Assembly: GCA_001662425.1 (NCBI GenBank)
Contig: BDDC01000241.1
Span: 1 to 55,938 of the forward strand
Reading direction: 5' to 3'
DNA length: 55,938 bases
Source of the DNA: Chlamydomonas sphaeroides
Lineage: Eukaryota; Chlorophyta; Chlorophyceae; Chlamydomonadales; Chlamydomonadaceae
The stretch's first letter is position 1; the number at the start of each line of letters is the position of its first letter. This document shows, piece after piece, positions 34,555 through 44,300 of the stretch. The position numbers and the translations under genes were made by a program. Under the pieces are notes generated by a model that was given only the letters and a program-made list of their open reading frames with translations, was not told the origin of the DNA and did no database searches.

Positions 34555-34613
34555 GGTTCCTGGTAGCCGGTGTTTGCTGGTGTATTCCCGAGCTACCGGC
34601 AGCAGGGAACCCC
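34555..34613. repeat. Small imperfect hairpin
   Basis: GGTTCCTGGTAGCCGG pairs with CCGGCAGCAGGGAACC about 25 bases later with two or three imperfections. It lies in non-coding DNA and no function is implied. Confidence 0.5.
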
Positions 34614-34935
34614 CTGACCGACAGTCAGTCGACACCCCGGACACGACCCGTACCGCAGTAGGCTCAGCATCCCGGAACGGCCTCCGCCCCGCCCCTGCAA
34701 ACCCCTGTCGCGGTCAGCTTTTCCGCATTTGTCTCCCCGTTCCCTTGGAGCCCGCAAAAGTCAGCCCAAAACCTGCAGCCAGCGGCGCTCGACGATTGTA
34801 CGGCGGCCGCACTCCGGTGGCCGCCGAGCGGCAAACCCACGGCAAGTACTAGTTGGAGGCTCCGCAGCGGCCCGCCACGTCCCGCGAGGCGCCGTGCTGC
34901 CTACCACCTGCATGGCACGCGCACCACTCCCCCGG

Positions 34936-35014
34936 GCCCTGGGATAGGTTCTGTAGCCCTGGGTTCTGGACGCAAGCTTTCTGGACACAAGCCCTGGGAT
35001 AGGTTCTGTAGCCT
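34936..35014. repeat. Direct repeat pair, about 22 bp
   Basis: CCTGGGATAGGTTCTGTAGC occurs twice about 53 bases apart, with a further degenerate CTTGGGATGGGTT right after the second copy. It also encloses two GGAC(A/G)CAAGC(T/C) words. It is a small local tandem duplication. Confidence 0.75.
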
Positions 35015-35362
35015 TGGGATGGGTTGTGTGCAGACGCCTGCGCTGACCACCCAGCGCGTCACCACCACCCGCGCGCCGTATGAACAGCCACGTCGCCGCC
35101 CGCGCTGCCCCATAGCCATGCGAGAGCTGCCTCTCATGTCGCACCGTTGCTGGGCCGCACTGCCACGGGCGCCAGGTGAGTACCGGCGTGCGCGAGGCGC
35201 TGTGCCTCCGCCCAACGCCCAACTGCCGCCGCAATGCCGCTACACCATCGCAGTGCTCGCCGAGCCGCATCCCAGTATCATCCCCAGCCTCATGCCGTAC
35301 CCCCGTCCTGCTGCCCAACCCCCGCGTCCTACTCCTAGCCCCCAGCCACAGCCGAAGGTGGC

Positions 35363-38300
35363 TCAACCCGTCTTGCCGCCGCGGCCGCCCGCCTTGCCGC
35401 CGCGGCCGCCATCCCGCCACGGCATCCAGCTGCGCCCCGAGGTGCTCCTGGCGGCAAACACATACTTGGGCAGCCCGTACTGCTCCCACACCTGCAGGGA
35501 GGGGCAGGGGGAGGGGAGGGGAGTTTGAAGGTGCATGAGTAACACGCCCCGCGCGGCACACCCTGGGTGTTGGTGACGCGTTGGAATAGAGCAACACGCC
35601 TGTGTTCACATTTTCGGGGCCGAAATAGAGTACCATGTGTGTGGCGCGCGGCGGTGAGCACGTGCGGTGGGAGCCGCAGTCCCAAGCTGCCTCACCACCG
35701 TCACCGCGGTTGACGCGGCGGCTTCGCCGCGACCGCCTTACTCCTCAACCCCACTGTCGCAGCACCGGCCGCGCCCGTGTCCATGACAGTGCTCCCCCCT
35801 CCCTCCCTTTCCCCAACTTCCCCCCCCCACCGCCCTCCCACGCATGCACACCCGCCCTACCTTGCCGCTCTCCGGGTACCAGCCGGTGGACCCCTGCCGC
35901 AGCGCGGGCGGCAGGTAGACGGCCGGGTCCACGGCAGCGGGCGGGGCGGCCATGGCCAGGGACATGGGCGGGTGCTGCGGGAGGGCGGGGGCCGGAGGAA
36001 ATGAGGGGGAAGGGTAGTGGCGCAGGGTTAGTGGAGGCGTCTCCCGTGTGAGCACGCTCCGGCTGCCGGCCGCCCGGGAACTCCCCCCACCCGCCCGCAG
36101 CCCCTGGCGCCCCGCAGCGCCCCCCTCGCACCCACCTCGAGCGGCTGCAGGTAGCGCTTCTCCACCAGCCGCTGGAACAGCACCAGCGCCGGAGTGAGCA
36201 GCGACCACAGCAGCGTGGCCTGGCGAGGGCAGCAGGGTTGGGAGAGTTCTCCAGGTATGCGAACACATACCGCAGTGAACACAGCAGAGTGTATGGATGG
36301 TGCGTGGATAAGGGTGGGGGGGAGAGGGCAGGGTAGGGCGGCTGCGGCGCTCTGCCGGGTTTCAGCACAGCCCCCCACCACCACTCGCGCCGCGTGTGGT
36401 AGCGCGGGCCGAAGGGTTTGGACACTCGCCCATGACAGGGGTTTCCTGGCTACCCCGGACAGCAGTGCGTTGCCAGACACTTGCGAACAAGCCCATAGGA
36501 AAGTGGGCTACCATCGACCTGGGCTGCAGAGGGGCCCTGTCGTTCGACGTCCCGATTCGCGGCCAGGCACAAGTAAAAAAAGTCCTACCAAAGGCCCGCG
36601 CATTGCGACCATGCGTCTCCCCCCCTCACACCCCTCACACCTCCACCACCCGCTCGCTGCCCCCCGCTCCCGATTTCCCCGGCTCCCTCGGCGTCCCCCG
36701 GCTTCCCGCCCCCCGCCCACCTGCAGCCAGCCGCCGTTGGTGAGCAGCACCGCGCCCGTGAAGACCTCTGATATGAGCAGGCACGCCACCAGGTGCTGGA
36801 ACACCACGGGGAACATCTGGCCGCCTGCGGGGGAGGTGGAGGGGCGGGAGGGGGAGGGCACGGTGAGGTGGGAGAGCTGGGCAAGCGGGCAGGGTCGCGA
36901 TGACGGGAGAGAGGGAGAGAGCTTGCGCTGTGCTGGAGCGGAAAAAGGGAGGGCTTGTGGCTACCGGGGGCTACCGGGGGCTAGCGGGGGCTACCGGGGG
37001 CTGGCGTTGAAAACCCTACCCCAATCCCCCGACCCCGACCGCGCCGCTAACTTCCAGGTTCCAGCCCGTGTGTCCCGTACCCGGCCCCCGAGTCTTCTCC
37101 CATGTGGTCGCCGTACCCGATTCGTACTGCCGCTCGTATATGTAGACCACGGCGTAGCGCCAGGTGATGTACGAGGTGGCGAAGAAGAGCAGCACGATGG
37201 GCGCGATGAGGGGCGCCGTGACGACGTAGGCCAGGCCTACCATGAGGGTCTGTGGGGCGGAGGGAGGGAGGGCAGGAGGGAGGGGTAAGAGAGCGGGCAA
37301 CGTGGGTGTATGCGACAAGGCAAACGGGGAGGGGACTGACGACATACGCCAGGCCCACCACGAAGGTCCGGGCTTTGGGAGGGGGAGGGAGCGGCGGAGG
37401 GAGCTGAAACCTTGTGGACATGACCGGTGCGTAGACCAGCCACTTCCGTGAGCCGACGCCTCAGGTCGCCGCGCCGCCGGCCCTCGGCCCCTGTCGACCC
37501 CCCGCCCCCTGCGGCCTGCGGCGGTCTGCCGCACCTGGTTGATGCCGTTGTAGAAGGAGGAGCAGCGGTAGCCGGGCGGCGAGTGGATGCGGAACACGTC
37601 CTGCCAGCTCCTGGGGAGGCAAAGGGCGGGGCAGGGGGCGGAGGTGGGTGATGCGCGCACGACTAAGGTTGACAGCAGGCACAGGGGGGTCCTCAGCGGC
37701 AACGGCGGGGCGGCATTCGCGGCACCCCCCAGGTACCCCACGGCCCGGTGGCAGGCGCCCCTTGCACGGGCCCCCAGCAGGGGCGGCAGCGGCAGGGGGC
37801 GGCGCACTCACGCGGGCAGTGCGGCGCCCGCCATGCCGCGCAGGGCAGCCCCCGCCATGGCGCCCTGCAGGAGGGGGAGGGCGGGCGGGAGGGCGTTCAC
37901 GTGTGCACGCGTGTGTGTGCGTGCAGGCGTCAGGGAGCGCGCTGCTGCTGCTGCTGCTGTGGCCGATCTTCGCCATGCAGGCAGCGTCGCCTGCTGCAGC
38001 CCTGTTGACCTCCCGCCCCTCCCGCCACCAGCTGGTGCCGTGAGCCCCTTCCCCGCCGCCCCTCCCCGCCCCCACCAGGTGTGGCCAGGCCACCCGCAGC
38101 CAGTTGGAGTAGAGGCCCTTGGTGAGGATGTAGTGCAGGAAGAAGTTGGAGGCGGTGGGCAGGGCTGGGGGAGGAAGGTGGAGGGGGAAAGGGCAGGGGC
38201 GGGTGGGGAAGTATGTCATGGGTCGAGGGGTGGTGAGGACAGTGAGCAAGTCCCATGGCAGGCCAGGTTTTACATGTTCCCGCATGGGCAAGGGAGTGTG

Positions 38301-41300
38301 CACGGTCCATGTGCGCGCGTGTTGCTGGGCCGAGGAGGAAGGGTGGCCGTAGCCCGAGGAGGAGGCGGCTGGGGGCGCGCCCTGGGCCCTGCCGCCCTGG
38401 GCCCTGCCGCCTTGGCCCTGGCCCTGTTCCCTGGGCCCCACGGCCGTACCGGTCCCAATGCGCAGCAGCAGCTTGCCCGGGTCCTGCAGCCAACAGGGGT
38501 GGGTGCGGGCGTAAACATGCGGGGGGCGCAGTGCGCGGCGTCCGGTGTTGTCGGCGGCACCGCGAGGAGCAGTGACGCCGACGCAAGCCCAGCCTCCTGC
38601 CCCCCCGCTGCCTGTCCCGGTGCGCCTGCCTCTGCTCACGCCCCTGCCATGCCGCTGCCCCCGGTCCCCCCCACCTCCCTCCCCCACCTGCAGGTAGGCT
38701 CCCAGCTGCTGGAAGATGCCCCCGCCCACCACCGCGCCCAGGAACATGTTGAGCAGGCTCCTGGTGGCGAGAGAAGGAGGGAAGAAGGGAGGCGAGGGGA
38801 GAGGGGAGGGGAGCAGGGGGCCGGAGGGGTTAAGCAGCGGACGGTAGAGCAGGGGGGCCTGGCTCAGGGAGAGCGCGTGCCCGATCTCACTTGCGGCAAG
38901 GCTGCCCCGGGACCCCTGTGCCGGCCCACCCGCATGGTCCCCTCCCCCCCACGGGCTCACCACCAGAAGAACCAGCGCGACATCTGCCGGTCCATGGCTG
39001 GGAGAGACACACACCTGGCCGCAGGAAGGCAGGAAGGCAGGGAGGGGGGGAGGTGGGGAAGAGTGCCCATGGACATTCGGGCATGAACTAAGGGTTCCAT
39101 GCCTAGCTGCCCACCGCGCTGGTCTTTCCCGTCCCCTGCAGCGACCCCGCAACCCATGCCGCCCTGGCGCCCCACTGCCCTCCCGCTGCCCTCTCCCCTC
39201 ACCTGCTCTGTATGGCGCTCAGCATGTAGAGCACCATGGGCAGCACCCAGGCGCTCCAAGACAGCGACAGCAGCGCCGGCAGCACGCCCGTCAGCAGCGT
39301 CTTGGCCAGCCTACCGTACACGGAGCTGTACGGCAGGGGGGGCGGTAGGGAAGGGCGGGGCGCGTGTCGGTTGAGCCGCAAAGGGCAGGGCACGCCTGGT
39401 CGGAGCGCGAGGCGCCCGCTGGCTGGCTGGCTGGCATACGACCGAGCAGGGGCCGAGCAGGTGCCGAGCAGGGGCCCTCATGCGGGGCAGGGCAGGTAGC
39501 CGGGCCCGGGGCAGGGCTCGGGCCGATGGGGACCCCGGCCCCCGGCCCACATGCAGACATGCTGCGTTGGCGCTACCTGGGCGCGGGGATGAAGGACACG
39601 CCGGTGGGCGCCCCGGGGCCGAGCCCGGGGGCCGAGGGTGGGTGGGCGTGGTGGTAGTGGTGGTTGCAGAACCACGGCCTGCGGGGGCGGGAGTGGGGGC
39701 GGGGGGGGGGCGCAGGGCCTCGCCATGAGGGGCTGCAGCGCTACTGCGCCGCACTGCTTGGCTGGCGTCAGCGGCCCTCGCAATCCGCCCACGAGTGCAC
39801 CCGCTGCCGCTGCAGCTGCACCCTCCCCTGCACAGCACACGCTACCTGTCGACTCCGCAGGACCATCCGCGCCCAGGCCCCCAGCCCTCTCCTCTCCCCT
39901 TCCCTCCTCTTGCCTATGCTAATTTCCCTCCCCACCCGCCAGTAGAGCTTACGGCCCCCACCCACCCGCTCCCCTGCGCTGCCCTGCCCTGCCCACCAGT
40001 AGAGCTTGTTGAGTGCGGGCGTGCCCCCGCACACCGCCACCGGCAGGTTGGCCAGGGCGCCCGTGAGCGCGCCGATGGGGAACACTGGCCCGGTGGTGTG
40101 GGCACGGTGTAGGGGTCGGGGTGGGGTCAAGGCGCGAGAAGGGATGCGGGGTGCAGGAGACGGAGAGCGGGTGGGCACAGGGACCGGGCACGGCCGCTAG
40201 GCGACGAGCCGGCCGCGCGGCCCGGCTCTGGCAGCGCCATGCCACGCCCCTCGGCCGCAGGGCTTGCTCACCCAGTATGGCCAGGAAGGGAAGCGACATG
40301 AGCACACGGGCGGCCCGGCCCACGGGCAGCGTCCACAGCGCGGGCCAGTACACCGAGTCGGGCGGAGGGGCTGCGGCAGCGGCGGCAGGCAGGGAGAGGA
40401 GAGGGTAGGGATGGAGGGGCAGCAGGGGAGGTGGAGCGGCTGCGCCGGGATGCGTTGGGCGCTCCCACAGCGCCGCTGCTTGGGCCGCTGCCTGGCAGGC
40501 TGCGCGCGCTGCCGCCGCCGTGGGCTCACGAACGCACCCGCGCAGGCCCGGAAGTGCAGCGGCTGCGCCCTGCATGGTGCAGGGGGCGGAGGGGCAGTCG
40601 TCAACGCGACGCCACGGCGACACCGCCCAAGCGGTAGCTCAGCCCGGGCCCACAGCCTCGGCTGGGACTGCTTGGAGGAACGCCAGGCGCATGTGCCGCT
40701 TTGAGCGGGGAGCCGCGGGGCGGCCTCCAGAGCCACTGGCAGCGGCCCCGCCGTCCAAGGGCCTTCCTTGGTGCGGGCTGCAGGCCCCGCCCCAACCCCC
40801 GCGCCGCACCTGCTGGGAGGAGCCAGCGCGCTGCACTGCGCCGCCGCCGCGGCGTCGCGCTGCGTGGCGAAGAGCGCGATGTAGGCGCGGCGGGTGGGGC
40901 AGCGGAGCGCACGGGCGCGCTCCACCTGCGGTGTGTGGGGAGGGCGCAGGCCGGGGTTGCGACCAGCACGCATGGGCGTGATCGTGGCTGCGTGTGATAC
41001 ACCGTGCCAGGAGCATGATGCGGTGAGAGTCGTGACTCACCAGGATGCGGTCCTGGATCCGCCGTACCGCCGCCGCGGCCCTCGTGATGGCCGCGGCGTG
41101 CGCGCTGTCCGGCGGCGGCAGCGCCAGCGGCGCCGCCAGAGGCTGCCCCGCCGCCGACGGCGACGGCAGCGCCGCCGCGGCCGCCGACGGCGAGGAAGGC
41201 CGCCGCCACCGCCAGGAGCTGCCGGCGGCGCCGCCGATGGCGGCGGCCTTGCCGGCCTTCCCGCTGCCGCCGGCGACCTTGGCGGCGGCGGACGGCGTAC

Positions 41301-44300
41301 CGGCGGCGGCTCGCATGGCGACGTGCGCCGCCAGCAGCGCCGTCGCCAGCTGGCACATGGCGGCGTCCCACTGGAACAGCAGCTCGTCCACGGCCTGCCG
41401 TACGGTCCGACAGCGGGTACGGCATGTCGACCGGCCCTGACCACACAGCCGACGCCCTAACCCAACTCCGCCATGATGTGCTCGCACTCGCATGCGCCCC
41501 AACATGCCGTACAACCCCATACACGTCACTGCCAAGCCTAACCCTGGCACCTAGCCCACCGAACCCACCCGGTGATTGCACACAGGCACCAGCCGCTGGA
41601 AGCTCTCCGGGAACAGCTGACCGTAGTAGGCTGCCAGCGCCGCCGCCTCGTCACTGTCGTCGTAAGGCGTCTCCATCAACGGCGGTGGGCACGGCGCCGG
41701 GCCTGCGCATGCGCCGCCGACGGCAGCAGAAGCAGCCGCCGCCGCGGCCGCGGCTGCTGCTGCCGCCGCCACAGTGCCCGCTCCTGGGGTGGCCCAAGGC
41801 CAGAGCGGCGCGGGCCGGTCAGCGGCCGCGGCTGCCGCCGCCGCCGCCGCGTCGGCGGCTTCGGCGCTGGAGCGCCGCCGGGAGCCGATGGCGATGAGCT
41901 CGACGGCGCCGCCGGGGGAGGCCGACGGATGGCGGTTTGGCAGAGAGCGGCGGCGGTGCAGCGGCGGCGGCGGCGTCTGAGCCGCGGCGGCGCCGCCGGG
42001 CGCTGGCCGCAGCTCGCGGAGGAGGTGGCGGGCACGGTCGCGCAGTGGAAGCTCGCTGGCGGGCTGCAGCAGCGGCCGTCGGGGGCGGCGGCGGCTGCCA
42101 ACGCCACTGCCGTCGCCGTCAGCGCCGTCAGGCTGATCGGGGCTGAGCAGCAGCTCGTGCTCCTCATCGCTGCCGCCGCCGCCGCCGCCGCTGCCGGCGT
42201 CGGAGCTGCCGCTGCCGCCGGCGGCGGCGCGATGATGGCCTGAGCCGCTGGGGCGACGGCGCAGCGGCAGCGACGACGTTCGCCGAAGCGGTGGCGGCGG
42301 TGGCGGCGTGGCTGTCAGCGGGGCCGTCTCGGCGGCCCCACCATCGGCGGCGGGGCCGCCGCCGCCGCCAGCCTCCAGGTCCAGCTCTCGGTCGCCCGAC
42401 GCACTCGACCGCCTGCCGCCGCCGCCGCCGCCGTCGCCATTGATGCTCACCCGCCGGCTGCCGCTGCCAACCCCTGCCGCCCAAGCGTCGCCGGCGCCGG
42501 CATGGCTGTCTGGCGTCCGGTCCGACGAGGACATGGACGAGCGGGCCACAGGGCTGGCTAGCCCACCGTACCGCTCCACGGGGTGCAGCACGACATCCCG
42601 TACAAGTACGGCATAGTGGTGGGCGTTGACCAGATGGATGCGGCCGCCGTGCTCAACCTGCAGCGGCACGGGGCAAGCACCCGGGAGCGCGTGGGCACGC
42701 ACGGGCCCAATGCTGTCAGCAGCCCGCCCGAGAGCCACAGTCGGGTGGGGAGCACTGGGCGTTCGGCAATAGACGGCCGCGCGCCCGCCGCCCGCTGCCG
42801 ACCAGTGGCGCACCAGCATACCGGCACTGGGTCCAGCGGCCCCACGGCTGCCTGCAGCCGAAAGCCAACGCCCCCGTGCCCCCGTGCCCAAGAGCCTGGC
42901 CCAAGACCCCTGACCGACCTGCAGCAGCTGCCGCAGTCGGGCGCTGACTCGCCCCACCGCTAGAGGCTGCGACTGCCAGCCCGACCACGGCCTGTCGCTG
43001 CTGGCGTCCGATTCATCCGAGCCGTCGCTGCCGCCGCCATTGACGTTGCCGCCGCCGCCAGCCCCGGCCGCCGCCGGCGTGGCCCACGGCTCAACCCAGC
43101 TGCTGCCGCCGCCGGCTGCGCCGCTGGCCGAGGTGCCCTGGGCCGCCGCCGCCGCCGCCGCCGGCGCGTAGGGTGGGCCGTAACCCGAGTTGGCCAGCGC
43201 CGCCGCCACCGCCGCCTCGTGCCGATACTGCCGCCGCCGCAGCGCTCGGCACAGCAACCGCTGCTCGGCGGCGGGCGCCCACCACCTGTACACTGCCGGG
43301 CAGTCCCGCAAACCACCATCGTCGCCGTCGGCACCTGCGCCGCCGCCCCCGCTGCTCCGAGCGCGGCGGCCGCTCCCGGGCCTGTCGCCGTGCCCCTTGG
43401 CCCCCACCGCTTGCCCCCGCTGCTCCTCTGACCCCGGCCCCGCGCCGCCGGCCTCTTCCTTCCCGTTGCCTTCTACCGGTCCGTGTCCCTTCCCATTGCC
43501 CAGCCCTGTGTCCTGACCCTCGGCCCCAAGCTCGATCCCCAGACTACGGGCAAGCTCCGCCACGCTCCGAGTCCACGCAAGGCCCTCGCTGGGGCTGCGG
43601 CTCCGGCCAGCGGCGGCGACGAACGGCCCCGCGGCGGCGACGGCGCTGCAGCCGCCGGCTGCCGCCGCCGCAGCGGCGGCGTCCCGCCTGCCGCTGATCG
43701 CCACGATCATGGGCTCACTCGCCACCAGCAGGCCGGCGTCGGCGGCGGTGGACGGCGGCGGCCGGCCCTGCATCGCGGTCAAGAGGAACAGTTGTGCGCA
43801 GCGCCGACAAGCTTGGGCCCCAAGGTACGGAAAGGCCCGCGGTTGGCAACGGCATTCTGGCGGCTGGCGTGGCGAGGAGGACTTCATGCATCCCCACGTG
43901 TTTGCCTTCCCAAGCGGCGGTACGCCGCCACCCCCACCGCCCTGTTCTCGCACCGAGGGCAGCGGCGGCAGGAAGGGGCGCGGCTCGGTGTCCGCGGCCA
44001 GCTGCTGCCGGGCCCAGTCCTCGCGGTCCTTGGCCAGCATCTGGGCAGGTTCCAGGGGGCGGGGCGGAAGCGCGGGATGGTATAGAATGGGTAGAGGTTG
44101 CGACAGCAGTGACGAAGGGCGGGATGGGGAAAGAGTTTGGGAAGGTGGGAAGGGAAGGCCGCATGGCTGCCCCGCCAGGAGCATGGCACCGCCGGCAGCG
44201 GGCCCAGCCCAAGATCCCAGGTCCTGCCCGGGGCGCCAGCCCGCATCGCCCCAACCGCGCACAGCGCCGCACCCTCAGCGGGTTGACAATGGCGATCATG

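Larger units (their letters stand above)
31258..35362. other. Gene-poor, lower-GC interval
   Basis: About 4.1 kb between the gap and the end of the OSCA-type gene. GC content is visibly lower than in the rest of the window and A-rich words such as CAAAACCAAAACC occur near 32160-32200. No frame shows a recognised domain. The longest isolated frame is 33834-33319 on the minus strand (171 codons, Cys/Arg-rich), without matches I know. The interval contains a fold-back inverted repeat (31564-31744), a small hairpin (34555-34613) and direct repeats (34936-35014). Part must be the 3-prime UTR of the OSCA-type gene; no TGTAA is seen close to its stop. Confidence 0.5.

Noticed and set aside
37327..37381. 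Possible extra coding exon reading TFVVGLAYVVS in the OSCA-type gene
   Set aside because: It duplicates exon 21 rather than adding sequence, lacks an AG acceptor, and including it would repeat a membrane helix start; kept only as an echo.
37461..39152. 563-codon minus-strand frame in the OSCA-type gene
   Set aside because: Reads through several introns and only partly shares the frame of real exons; the channel motifs require splicing between frames.
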